A stretch of DNA of 12,190 nucleotides from Flavobacterium sp. (GCA_024709705.1 JANJWE010000296.1:1-12190); one strand, 5' to 3'. Positions 1 to 7,546 are shown, numbered from the stretch's first letter. The notes: generated by a model from the letters alone, not told the origin. Translations and numbers: made by a program.

Positions 1-342
1 CAACCTATGCAGCCAATGATGTCTCAACCTGTTGCTCCAGTAGCTCAGGCTCCCGCTAGTACACCTGTTGTAGCAAGTACTCCGGTTGAAGACAATTCAA
101 AATACATTACAATAAAATCCCCTATGATTGGTACTTTGTACAGAAAACCATCTCCAGATAAAGCACCGTTTGTAGAGGTAGGTGCTACTATCTCAAAAGG
201 TGATGTAGTATGTGTTATTGAAGCTATGAAATTATTCAATGAAATTGAATCTGAAGTTTCAGGAAAAATTGTTAAAGTTCTTGTTGACGATTCTTCTCCT
301 GTTGAATTTGATCAACCTTTATTTTTAGTAGATCCATCTTAA
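1..342 (+). CDS. accB: Biotin carboxyl carrier protein of acetyl-CoA carboxylase, 3' part
   Basis: This protein carries biotin between the biotin carboxylase and carboxyltransferase parts of acetyl-CoA carboxylase, the first committed step of fatty acid synthesis. The reading frame is open from the first base, so the N-terminus lies outside the window. The first Met codon at base 7 sits inside a Pro/Ala-rich linker and is probably not the start. AccB proteins are usually about 150-160 residues, so roughly a third is missing. The visible part holds the flexible linker (about 30 residues, rich in P, A, V and T) and then a complete biotinyl domain. The biotin acceptor motif is EAMKLFNEIES, with the modified lysine at bases 229-231. 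The C-terminus (PLFLVDPS) is normal. accC follows 98 bp downstream on the same strand, almost certainly in one operon. Identification is firm. Confidence 0.96.
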   Translation, partial: QPMQPMMSQPVAPVAQAPASTPVVASTPVEDNSKYITIKSPMIGTLYRKPSPDKAPFVEVGATISKGDVVCVIEAMKLFNEIESEVSGKIVKVLVDDSSPVEFDQPLFLVDPS

Positions 343-430
343 TTTTAGATTTTTAGATTTTTAGATTTTAGAAATTATTTAATTTTTCTAGGTCTACAAA
401 TCCAACAATCCAATAATCCAATAATCTAAA
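343..430. repeat. 8-bp tandem repeats in inverted arrangement between accB and accC
   Basis: Directly after the accB stop come about 3.75 copies of TTTTAGAT (343-372). At 397-430, after an AT-rich middle, come about four copies of AATCCAAT-like units, ending in AATCTAAA. Read on the other strand, the second block has the same 8-bp period and resembles the first, so the two could fold into an imperfect long hairpin; the outermost 8 bp (TTTAGATT/AATCTAAA) are perfect. There is no G/C-rich stem and no T tail, so it is not a standard terminator. Low-complexity intergenic repeats of this type are, from memory, common in Flavobacterium genomes. Function is unknown; it could lower or protect the downstream accC message. 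Confidence 0.7.
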
Positions 431-440
431 TTAATAAAAG

Positions 441-1787
441 ATGTTTAAAAAAATATTAGTAGCCAATCGCGGAGAAATTGCACTACGTGTGATAAGAACG
501 TGTAAGGAAATGGGTATCAAAACTGTGGCGGTTTATTCTACAGCCGATGCAGAAAGTCTTCACGTAAAGTTTGCCGATGAAGCCGTTTGTATTGGTCCTC
601 CGCCTAGTAATTTGTCCTATTTAAAAATGTCAAACATAATAGCAGCTGCAGAAATTACCAATGCTGATGCTATTCATCCCGGTTACGGATTTTTATCTGA
701 AAACGCTAAGTTTTCTAAAATTTGTCAAGAACACGGCATTAAATTTATTGGGGCTTCTCCTGAAATGATTGAAAAAATGGGAGACAAAGCAACTGCTAAA
801 GCTACCATGAAAGCAGCTGGAGTTCCTTGTGTTCCCGGATCTGACGGAATTTTAGAATCGTTTGAACAAGCTAAAAAAGTAGCCAAAGAAATTGGTTATC
901 CGGTAATGATGAAAGCTACTGCCGGTGGTGGTGGTAAAGGAATGAGAGCCATTTGGAAAGAAAGCGAGTTAGAAAAAGCTTGGGAAAGTGCCCGTCAAGA
1001 AGCAGCCGCAGCTTTCGGAAATGATGGAATGTACATGGAAAAATTGATAGAAGAACCCAGACATATTGAAATTCAAGTAGTAGGTGATGCCTATGGTAAA
1101 GCGTGTCACTTATCCGAAAGAGATTGCTCCGTTCAACGTCGTCATCAAAAATTAACAGAAGAAACACCTTCTCCTTTTATGACCGATGATTTACGCGAAA
1201 AAATGGGAGAAGCTGCTGTAAAAGCCGCAGAGTTTATCAAATATGAAGGGGCCGGAACAGTGGAATTTTTGGTGGACAAACACCGAAATTTCTACTTCAT
1301 GGAAATGAATACACGTATTCAAGTAGAGCATCCTATTACGGAACAAGTTATTGATTACGATTTGATTCGTGAACAAATTTTAGTAGCAGCAGGTGTGCCA
1401 ATTTCCGGTAAAAATTATTTACCTCAATTGCATTCTATAGAATGTCGTATTAATGCCGAAGATCCGTATAATGATTTTAGACCTTCACCGGGAAAAATCA
1501 CCGTACTTCATGCACCGGGCGGACATGGTGTGCGTCTAGATACACACGTGTATGCAGGTTACACGATTCCACCAAACTACGATTCGATGATAGCCAAATT
1601 GATTACTACGGCTCAAACCCGTGAGGAAGCTATCAACAAAATGAAACGTGCTTTAGATGAATTTTATATTGAAGGAATTAAAACTACTATTCCGTTTCAC
1701 CGTCAATTAATGGACGAACCGGATTATGTAGCCGGAAATTATACCACAAAATTTATGGAAGGTTTCAAAATGAACGATCCGGAATAG
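441..1787 (+). CDS. accC: Biotin carboxylase subunit of acetyl-CoA carboxylase
   Basis: Cytoplasmic ATP-grasp enzyme that uses ATP and bicarbonate to carboxylate biotin on AccB. Its 448 residues match the 449 of E. coli AccC. The N-terminal domain begins with [13 protein letters not shown]. The ATP-grasp domain contains K116, K158, the glycine-rich loop GGGGKG (162-167), the HQKLTEE segment (K237), and E275 and E288. The signature [14 protein letters not shown] (288-301) includes the catalytic E296 region and R292. The C-terminal domain contains ECRINAE with R336. All residues expected for catalysis are present. The ATG at 441 follows an A-rich stretch (TTAATAAAAG) and gives the canonical N-terminus. 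It lies behind accB in an operon and ends at a strong terminator 24 bp downstream. Loss of function would be expected to be lethal. Confidence 0.98.
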   Translation: MFKKILVANRGEIALRVIRTCKEMGIKTVAVYSTADAESLHVKFADEAVCIGPPPSNLSYLKMSNIIAAAEITNADAIHPGYGFLSENAKFSKICQEHGIKFIGASPEMIEKMGDKATAKATMKAAGVPCVPGSDGILESFEQAKKVAKEIGYPVMMKATAGGGGKGMRAIWKESELEKAWESARQEAAAAFGNDGMYMEKLIEEPRHIEIQVVGDAYGKACHLSERDCSVQRRHQKLTEETPSPFMTDDLREKMGEAAVKAAEFIKYEGAGTVEFLVDKHRNFYFMEMNTRIQVEHPITEQVIDYDLIREQILVAAGVPISGKNYLPQLHSIECRINAEDPYNDFRPSPGKITVLHAPGGHGVRLDTHVYAGYTIPPNYDSMIAKLITTAQTREEAINKMKRALDEFYIEGIKTTIPFHRQLMDEPDYVAGNYTTKFMEGFKMNDPE

Positions 1788-1810
1788 TATAATACAATAT
1801 TCAAAAACGT

Positions 1811-1843
1811 AAAAGAGTCTGATTTTATCAGGCTCTTTTTTTA
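1811..1843 (+). terminator. Rho-independent terminator of accBC
   Basis: A 10-bp stem, AAGAGTCTGA / TCAGGCTCTT (1813-1822 and 1828-1837, one G-U pair), with loop TTTTA is followed by a run of T. It lies 24 bp after the accC stop and separates the operon from the control region of the glycosyltransferase. Confidence 0.9.
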
Positions 1844-1863
1844 TTTGTAAAAGGGGTAATCGA

Positions 1864-1922
1864 TGTAAAATTTACACATTACAAAGTGTGTAAAATTCCT
1901 TTTAATGGGTATTTTTTACACA
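1864..1922. promoter_or_regulatory. Candidate enhancer (upstream activating sequence) for a sigma-54 activator
   Basis: The core is a perfect inverted repeat: TTTACACA (1871-1878), 8-bp spacer, TGTGTAAA (1887-1894). A further half-site TGTAAA at 1864-1869 forms a second palindrome with the left arm (TGTAAA-A-TTTACA), and another TTTACACA lies at 1915-1922. I did not find the 8-mer elsewhere in the window. The centre of the main repeat lies about 120 bp upstream of the transcription start predicted from the -24/-12 element at 1977. That is the distance usual for NtrC-family activators, which bind as dimers to palindromes and loop the DNA. The activator is presumably the NtrC-type regulator encoded at 3806-5143; that link is inference. 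Confidence 0.55.
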
Positions 1923-1976
1923 GCGATTTTAAGGCATTTTATTAGTAAATATCAGAAAAACAAGGATTTGAAAAAA

Positions 1977-1993
1977 TGGAATAGCACTTGCTT
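1977..1993 (+). promoter_or_regulatory. Candidate sigma-54 (-24/-12) promoter for the glycosyltransferase
   Basis: TGGAATAGCACTTGCTT fits the RpoN consensus TGGCACG-N4-TTGCW. GG at 1978-1979 and GC at 1990-1991 are exactly 10 bp apart, the -12 block TTGCT is perfect, and the -24 block matches at 4 of 7 positions including the key TGG. The predicted start is near 2003, leaving a leader of about 97 bases before the ATG at 2100. No convincing Bacteroidetes housekeeping promoter (TTG-N19-21-TAnnTTTG) was seen in this region. The next gene downstream of the glycosyltransferase encodes a sigma-54 activator. Confidence 0.6.
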
Positions 1994-2099
1994 TATACGG
2001 AAATGTGTTTTTACTCAAACCTTTCAAGTTCAAGACAAATTAGAGTTGGGTTTTGATTAAGAATACCAAGTATAAGTTCAATACCAAAATTTTATAACT

Positions 2100-3605
2100 A
2101 TGGAAAGCCGAAATCGATATCCAAATGAATCATCTACTACAAAACGAAACGAACAGGAACAAAGCTTATTTAGTTTTGTTGTTCCGATTTATACTAAATC
2201 AATGCATCGGATTGTGGCACAAAAAGGTACGGAGATTAAAGATTTCATTCAAAGAAAAAGCAGGTTTTCCAATGTGTCAAAACATAGACTTATCAATGGG
2301 GTTGTGCTTGCCGGAACTTTCTTCATACTGGCTGGATCTGCTTTGGGTGCTTATCATTTGCAACCCCATTTTGAACAATTTAATATAGATAGAATGGGCA
2401 CTGCTTTTGGGATGTTCTTTCTAATTCTATCACTGGTTTTGTTATTTTATAAATTAGGTTTTTCTCTTTATCAGGTTTATTTGTATTTAAGGTATAAACC
2501 CATTCAATCAGTTTCTGATGAAGAATTGCCCACATGTACGATAATTGTACCGGCTTACAATGAGGGGAAACTGGTATGGGAAACCCTTAAGAGCATTGCA
2601 AATAGCGATTATCCTCAGGAAAAATTACAGCTATTAGCTATTGACGATGGCAGTAAAGATGATACATGGTATTGGATTCAGCAGGCAAAAAATGAATTGG
2701 GTGACCGATTGACAATTTTCAAACAACCCGAAAATAAAGGGAAACGTCATGCTCTTTACAAAGGATTTACTATAGGAACCGGAGATGTTTTTGTTACAAT
2801 AGACAGTGATTCTATCGTTAAGAAAGATACCCTGCGAAACTTGGTTAGTCCGTTTGTAACTCAAGAAAATTGTGGTGCTGTGGCCGGAAATGTAAGAGTT
2901 CTAAACAATCAAAAAGCCATGTTGCCTAAAATGTTGAATGTGAGTTTTGTAATGAGTTTTGAATTTGTTCGATCGGCAGAAAGTATGTTAGGTTCTGTTT
3001 TGAGTACTCCTGGAGCTCTAGCAGCATATAAAAGAGAAGCGGTATTTAATTGTTTGGAAGAATGGATTAATCAAACTTTTATGGGGCAACCCTCTGATAT
3101 AGGTGAAGACAGAGCCATGACAAATATGATCTTGAAACAAGGTTATGAAGTCTTATTTCAAAGAAATGCCCATGTGTTGACCAACGTACCGGAACAGTAT
3201 AAAGGACTTTATAAAATGTTTATTCGTTGGGGAAGAAGTAATGTGCGTGAAAACATTATGATGGCAAAATATGTGTTTACAAATTTTAGAACGGAATCTA
3301 AATTTGGTGCTAGGCTCTTATTTTTTAATCAATCTTTAAATATAATAATGACCTATCCATTTCTGATATTCATGCTGTTTTTTATTATTACTCACCCGGT
3401 TTTATTTTTAAGTTCAACACTGGTAAGTATATTCGTTCTATCATCATTCCCAATGCTGTTTTATGCTAAAAGATATAATTTTTCTGAGTCGGTTTGGGCA
3501 TATACTTATAGTGTATTGTATACGTTTGGGCTTTTTTGGATAACGCCTTATGCCATTGCCACAGCAGGCAAAAGGGGTTGGTTAACCCGTGAAATATCGG
3601 CCTAA
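2100..3605 (+). CDS. Membrane family 2 glycosyltransferase (hyaluronan/PNAG synthase-like)
   Basis: Probably a processive membrane glycosyltransferase that polymerises a surface polysaccharide from a nucleotide sugar; the sugar cannot be told from sequence. The 501 residues comprise a polar N-terminus (1-60), two membrane segments (about 66-84 and 101-122), a cytoplasmic GT-A domain (about 144-390) and about three membrane segments (410-487). GT2 motifs are clear: IIVPAYNE (148-155), IDDGSKDD (181-188), the metal-binding DSD (235-237) and the ED catalytic-base motif (336-337). The acceptor motif, usually Q(Q/R)xxRW, reads MFIRW (373-377), so the Gln is Met. The following RSNVRE resembles synthases of the NodC/HasA type. 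The ATG at 2100 has no obvious ribosome binding site; Met35 is an alternative start. It stands alone behind a candidate sigma-54 promoter and ends in two hairpins, so it is probably a single-gene transcript. No PgaB, PgaD or BcsB-like partner is nearby. Confidence 0.88.
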   Translation: MESRNRYPNESSTTKRNEQEQSLFSFVVPIYTKSMHRIVAQKGTEIKDFIQRKSRFSNVSKHRLINGVVLAGTFFILAGSALGAYHLQPHFEQFNIDRMGTAFGMFFLILSLVLLFYKLGFSLYQVYLYLRYKPIQSVSDEELPTCTIIVPAYNEGKLVWETLKSIANSDYPQEKLQLLAIDDGSKDDTWYWIQQAKNELGDRLTIFKQPENKGKRHALYKGFTIGTGDVFVTIDSDSIVKKDTLRNLVSPFVTQENCGAVAGNVRVLNNQKAMLPKMLNVSFVMSFEFVRSAESMLGSVLSTPGALAAYKREAVFNCLEEWINQTFMGQPSDIGEDRAMTNMILKQGYEVLFQRNAHVLTNVPEQYKGLYKMFIRWGRSNVRENIMMAKYVFTNFRTESKFGARLLFFNQSLNIIMTYPFLIFMLFFIITHPVLFLSSTLVSIFVLSSFPMLFYAKRYNFSESVWAYTYSVLYTFGLFWITPYAIATAGKRGWLTREISA

Positions 3606-3680
3606 TCAATCCTTATAATTTCAGATTAATGAAAGAATCAGTTCCTAATAAATGAATAAAAATTGGTTAAGTTAAGTGGG

Positions 3681-3706
3681 CAGCCAAATACCCCAAGATT
3701 TGGCTG
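3681..3706. repeat. Perfect 9-bp inverted repeat just before the terminator
   Basis: CAGCCAAAT (3681-3689) and ATTTGGCTG (3698-3706) with an 8-base loop form a stable hairpin four bases before the terminator stem. It has no T tail of its own. It may stabilise the 3' end of the glycosyltransferase message or be a protein-binding site; nothing shows which. Confidence 0.6.
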
Positions 3707-3709
3707 AAT

Positions 3710-3738
3710 AAAAAGAGGTTTTTAAAACCTCTTTTTTT
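3710..3738 (+). terminator. Rho-independent terminator after the glycosyltransferase
   Basis: The stem AAAAAGAGGTTT / AAACCTCTTTTT closes a tiny TTA loop and runs into seven Ts (3732-3738). The A/T flanks make it nearly symmetrical, so it could stop transcription in both directions, but no gene arrives from the right. It lies 105 bp after the glycosyltransferase stop and separates it from the regulator gene. Confidence 0.85.
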
Positions 3739-3780
3739 ATTTAGTTATTTTTTAAGAGAATTTTCATCGGAATGCCTTAT

Positions 3781-3802
3781 TTTAGCTATATCCAAAGCTA
3801 AA
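3781..3802. promoter_or_regulatory. Inverted repeat touching the start of the regulator gene
   Basis: TTTAGCT (3781-3787) and AGCTAAA (3796-3802) flank an 8-bp spacer and end three bases before the ATG at 3806. It could be an operator or a small RNA hairpin that hides the translation start. It differs in sequence from the TTTACACA sites before the glycosyltransferase, so there is no sign that the same protein binds both. Confidence 0.35.
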
Positions 3803-3805
3803 TAC

Positions 3806-5143
3806 ATGAAGACTATTTTATTGATTGAAGACGATATTGCTTTTTCAAAAATGGTGAGCAACTTTCTTTCTAAAAATGGATACCTTGTTGAAGCAGCCTA
3901 TACTGCACAGGAGTCCAAAAATCGTTTTAAAAATTCAGATTTTGATTTGGTTTTGTGTGATTTACGTTTGCCGGATAGTGATGGTATTGACCTGATGATT
4001 GATTTAAAATCAACTAAAAATGAGGTTCCGGTAGTTTTGATGACGGGCTATGCCGATGTAAATACTGCTGTCAAAGCCATGAAAAAAGGAGCGGCAGATT
4101 ATATTTCCAAACCGTTTGTTCCCGAAGAAGTTTTATTGGTTCTTTCTAACGCGTTACTTTCTCCTAATGCTCAAAAAAAGCCTGAAAATAGTCAAAAGAA
4201 TAAAATAGAAAGTTCTGTTTCTAGTGATTTTGTTCAAGGGATCAGCCCCGTATCTAAAGCGATGAACAAACACATTGAATTGGTAAGTCCAACTAATTTA
4301 TCGGTTTTAATTATTGGTGAAAGCGGAACCGGGAAAGAGGTTGTGGCCAAAGAAATCCACAATCTGAGTCATCGAAATAAGGCTCCGTTTATAGCGGTTG
4401 ATTGTGGAGCTATTCCCAAAGAATTAGCAACCAGCGAGTTTTTTGGTCATTTAAAAGGTTCTTTTACAGGTGCGGTAACAGATAAAATGGGGCATTTTGA
4501 AGCCGCAAATGGAGGTACTTTGTTTTTGGATGAAGTGGGTAATCTAACCTATGAAAATCAAATACAACTATTAAGAGCTTTACAAGAACGCAAAGTAAAA
4601 CGAATAGGAAGCAGTAAAGAAGTAGAAGTAGATATTCGAGTAATTGCAGCCACAAATGAAGATTTAAAAGAAGCGGTGAAAGCGGGAAATTTCCGTGAAG
4701 ATTTATACCATCGATTGAATGAATTTTCCATTGAAGTTCCCAGTTTAAATGAGAGAAAACAAGATTTGCTGATGTATGCCGAATATTTTTTGGAAAAAGC
4801 CAACGAACAATTACATAAAAAGGTTTTAGGATTTTCACCCGAAACACTTCGAATTTTTCAAAACTATTCTTGGCCCGGAAATCTAAGAGAATTGCAAAAT
4901 ATTATCCGAAGAGCGGTATTGTTAACCCCTGGAGATCTAGTCGAAAAAGAGGTTATTCCTTCTGAGTTTTTTGAAGTAGAAAACCAATCTTCATCTGCAT
5001 TTTCAAAATCACAAAACGAAAAGGAAATGATAATTAAAGCTCTTCAAATATGTAACGGAAATAAATCAGAGGCTGCAAAAATGTTGGAAATTAACCGTAA
5101 AACACTTTACAATAAACTTAAGCTTTATCATTTAGAGGATTAG
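3806..5143 (+). CDS. Sigma-54-dependent response regulator (NtrC/AtoC family)
   Basis: Cytoplasmic transcription activator that, when phosphorylated, hydrolyses ATP to open promoters held by RNA polymerase with sigma-54. The 445 residues show the full three-domain layout. The receiver domain (1-115) has acidic residues E8, D9 and D10, phospho-acceptor D52 and K102. The AAA+ domain (about 143-375) has Walker A GESGTGKE (171-178), the sigma-54 contact loop GSFTGA (218-223), Walker B TLFLDE (238-243) and the REDLYHRLN segment with arginine finger candidates R297 and R303. The Fis-type helix-turn-helix is at about 405-441 (NKSEAAKMLEINRKTLYNKL). Every key residue is intact. The neighbouring hybrid kinase, convergent and overlapping by 12 bp at the 3' end, is the likely phosphate donor. 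The glycosyltransferase upstream, with its -24/-12 promoter, is the likely target. The specific gene name is not recognisable. Confidence 0.95.
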   Translation: MKTILLIEDDIAFSKMVSNFLSKNGYLVEAAYTAQESKNRFKNSDFDLVLCDLRLPDSDGIDLMIDLKSTKNEVPVVLMTGYADVNTAVKAMKKGAADYISKPFVPEEVLLVLSNALLSPNAQKKPENSQKNKIESSVSSDFVQGISPVSKAMNKHIELVSPTNLSVLIIGESGTGKEVVAKEIHNLSHRNKAPFIAVDCGAIPKELATSEFFGHLKGSFTGAVTDKMGHFEAANGGTLFLDEVGNLTYENQIQLLRALQERKVKRIGSSKEVEVDIRVIAATNEDLKEAVKAGNFREDLYHRLNEFSIEVPSLNERKQDLLMYAEYFLEKANEQLHKKVLGFSPETLRIFQNYSWPGNLRELQNIIRRAVLLTPGDLVEKEVIPSEFFEVENQSSSAFSKSQNEKEMIIKALQICNGNKSEAAKMLEINRKTLYNKLKLYHLED

Positions 5144-7546
5144 TTCTTTTTCTAATGTATCAATTAATTTTGTAAGTTTATTTCGAACCTCATAAAACAA
5201 CTTTTGAAGGGCAGAGTTTGAGATATTTGATGTTTTACAAGTTTCCAATTCTTGCAAAAGCCGAACAATGTGGTAAGCTCCAACTTGATGAGTCATTGGT
5301 ATCATTCGATGTGAAATAGATTCTACCAAAGAATAATTTTTGTCTTCAATTGCTTTTTCTATTTGAATCAAACTGGAGCGTGTGTTTTCTATATACGAAT
5401 TTAAAACATCTCGAATAGCCTCTTGATCATTATCCAACATTGTTTTTAAAGCACTTAGATTGTACGCTTCAATGGTGTTTTCTTCCTTTTTTAAAATTTG
5501 CTTTTGATTTATTTCAATTGGAGTGTGAAGTACTTGATTTAAAACAGAAATCAACTCTTCAGAGGTATATGGTTTGTAAAGTAGAGAAGCAAACCCTTTT
5601 TTTGTATAATATTCTTTTCCCCATAGACGTTGCCCCGTTATTGCAATTACCGGAAGTGAACTCGGTATTTGTTCTAACAACTCAAATCCGCTCATTTCTG
5701 GCATTTGAATATCCGTGAAAACAACATCTACACTTGATGTGTGTAGTGCCTCCAAAAGTTCTTTGGGATGGTTAAAAGAAAGAACATTGAATTGATGTAG
5801 TTTTAAAAATGTAGTTGTAAGTTGGAGTAATGAACTGTCATCATCCACAACAGCTAGAGTGTAATTATGATCTTGTTTTGAGTTTTGTAATAGTGTATTT
5901 TCTATTTCTTTACTTTTTGCGGGAAGTATCATTTTAAATGTACTTCCTTGACCCAATTCGCTTTCAACAGTTAAGTTGCCGCCCAACATTTCAGTAAGTT
6001 TTTTGCAAATGGTTAGACCTAATCCGGTTCCGCCATATTTTTTTTCTATGCTGGAATTGGCTTGAGTAAATTCATTAAAAATCAAATGCAATTGATCTTT
6101 TTTTATTCCAATTCCGCTATCTTGAACACTTAAATACAGTTGGTTTTGGTTGTATTTTGCCGTGATTTTTATGAATCCGTTCTCCGTAAATTTATAGGCA
6201 TTTCCTATCAAGTTACTTATGATTTGTCGAATGCGTAAGGCATCACTCTCTATCAAAAGGTTTTCAATGGCATCTAACTCGAATTGTAAGGAAATCGTTT
6301 TATTGTGATAAAGAGATTGAATGCTTAGGGCAACTTCTTCAATGAGTTGGTGTAAATTAAAAACAGATATTTCCGGCTTAATTTTTCCGGCTTCAATTTT
6401 GGAAAAATCCAACAAATCGTTGACCAATTGATTGATATAAACCGAAGCACTTTGAATATTAGAAATATAGTAGTTTTGTTTTTCTGAGATATTTCCGGAT
6501 TTAACAAGTTCACTAAATCCTTGAATGGTATTGAGTGGAGTTCTCAAATCATGACTCACCGTTGCAATAAGTTGCTCTATAGCGGTTAATAGGGTTTCTG
6601 TTTTCTTTTTTTCTATTTCTAATTGTTTTCTGTAGCGTTGATTTTTAAGAAAATCATTGGTTATCAAAAGGAAAAACAATCCGGTCATTAGGAGTCCAAT
6701 TACCGCTGCCGAGGTTAAAATAGAAACGGTCTTTTGTTGGGCTTCTTCTCTGGAAAGATTATTTAAATTGGCTTTTTTGATGATATCAGATTCAAATTCA
6801 ACCAAAATTTCGTTTAGTTTTTGTGAAATAAACAAATCATTACGCAGTAATTCAATTTCTTTATTTTTTTGCGAAGTCGTTTTTACCTGATTATTGGTGC
6901 GAACATTTTCGAGTATTTTTTTGGATGATACCAAAATAGAATCTATTTCTTTATCCGATAATGTACTCGCTGATTCTTTGGGTACGTTTTCATTCAGATA
7001 ATCAACATATTCCTGATATACTTTTTTTTCGTATGCAGAAAGTTGGTTTGGATTAATATTCAATCCTTCTAGGGTAATCTTACCCATTGATTCTTCCATT
7101 CTTCTAATATCGGTAACTGCTTTTTCAATAGAACTGTAATCGTTTTGGGATGTGTTCATTTTTTTTAGTGCAGTTATGTTTGCTACTTTTTGTTCTAAAA
7201 TGATTTTTAAACTATCTAATTGTTCTATCTGTTTGGCATTGTCAATTTTTTGTTCAAAAGAATCGATGGCTTTTATGAGTTTTTGATTTTCTTGGTAATA
7301 GAGTCTGAAATCATTTTCTTTATTGTTTTGGGCTGCAATTCGACCTAAATTATCAACATCATAAATTTTAGAAATTAAAGAGCTGAGATGGATTAGTTTT
7401 TGGTTTTCAACAACAGATTCATTTTCATAATCTGTAAAAAGTTTATTTTCTTTAAAAAGCAAAAAACCTACTGCTATTACCAGTGTAGCAAGCAGTAAGT
7501 AGCTTAGGAGCACTTTGAGTGGAATAAAGCTTGATTTTTGTGCCAT
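5132..7546 (-). CDS. Hybrid histidine kinase with receiver and HPt domains
   Basis: Inner-membrane sensor kinase with an internal phosphorelay. From the ATG at 7546 it has 804 residues; a TTG seven codons upstream (7567) could also open the frame but is less likely. Order: membrane segment (about 10-31); helical extracytoplasmic sensor region (about 35-270) of no family I recognise; membrane segment (274-295); coiled linker; HisKA with SHDLRTP (H332); HATPase with N box NLIGNAYKF, G1 DSGIGI (476-481) and G2 GGTGLGL (505-511); receiver domain with DDD (568-570), D612 and K658; and a C-terminal HPt-like domain with SHRM (H746). The expected path is H332 to D612 to H746 to a separate regulator, as in ArcB or BarA. 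The obvious acceptor is D52 of the convergent NtrC-type protein. The signal sensed is unknown. The 3' end overlaps the regulator gene by 12 bp. Confidence 0.94.
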   Translation of the reverse strand: MAQKSSFIPLKVLLSYLLLATLVIAVGFLLFKENKLFTDYENESVVENQKLIHLSSLISKIYDVDNLGRIAAQNNKENDFRLYYQENQKLIKAIDSFEQKIDNAKQIEQLDSLKIILEQKVANITALKKMNTSQNDYSSIEKAVTDIRRMEESMGKITLEGLNINPNQLSAYEKKVYQEYVDYLNENVPKESASTLSDKEIDSILVSSKKILENVRTNNQVKTTSQKNKEIELLRNDLFISQKLNEILVEFESDIIKKANLNNLSREEAQQKTVSILTSAAVIGLLMTGLFFLLITNDFLKNQRYRKQLEIEKKKTETLLTAIEQLIATVSHDLRTPLNTIQGFSELVKSGNISEKQNYYISNIQSASVYINQLVNDLLDFSKIEAGKIKPEISVFNLHQLIEEVALSIQSLYHNKTISLQFELDAIENLLIESDALRIRQIISNLIGNAYKFTENGFIKITAKYNQNQLYLSVQDSGIGIKKDQLHLIFNEFTQANSSIEKKYGGTGLGLTICKKLTEMLGGNLTVESELGQGSTFKMILPAKSKEIENTLLQNSKQDHNYTLAVVDDDSSLLQLTTTFLKLHQFNVLSFNHPKELLEALHTSSVDVVFTDIQMPEMSGFELLEQIPSSLPVIAITGQRLWGKEYYTKKGFASLLYKPYTSEELISVLNQVLHTPIEINQKQILKKEENTIEAYNLSALKTMLDNDQEAIRDVLNSYIENTRSSLIQIEKAIEDKNYSLVESISHRMIPMTHQVGAYHIVRLLQELETCKTSNISNSALQKLFYEVRNKLTKLIDTLEKELIL

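Larger units (their letters stand above)
1788..2099. other. 312-bp gene-free control region between accC and the glycosyltransferase
   Basis: It holds, in order, the accC terminator, a cluster of TTTACACA-type inverted half-sites (1864-1922), an AT-rich spacer, a sigma-54-type promoter (1977-1993) and a long presumed 5' leader of about 97 bases. The leader carries an 8-bp direct repeat, AATACCAA, at 2062-2069 and 2080-2087, with unknown meaning. No credible small ORF or structured RNA was seen. Confidence 0.7.

Noticed and set aside
343..430. Possible CRISPR-like array
   Set aside because: The units are 8 bp, contiguous and without unique spacers; this is simple tandem repetition.
1542..1556. 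ATACAC-AC-GTGTAT palindrome in accC resembling the TTTACACA sites
   Set aside because: It lies in coding sequence for the conserved LDTHVYAGY segment and differs from the upstream sites; the codons explain it.
4464..4847. 127-codon open frame on the minus strand inside the response regulator gene
   Set aside because: It lies opposite a fully intact NtrC-type protein; its product is low-complexity Leu/His-rich with no domain. It is a shadow of the real gene, as are the other open frames inside accC, the glycosyltransferase, the kinase and the S9 peptidase.
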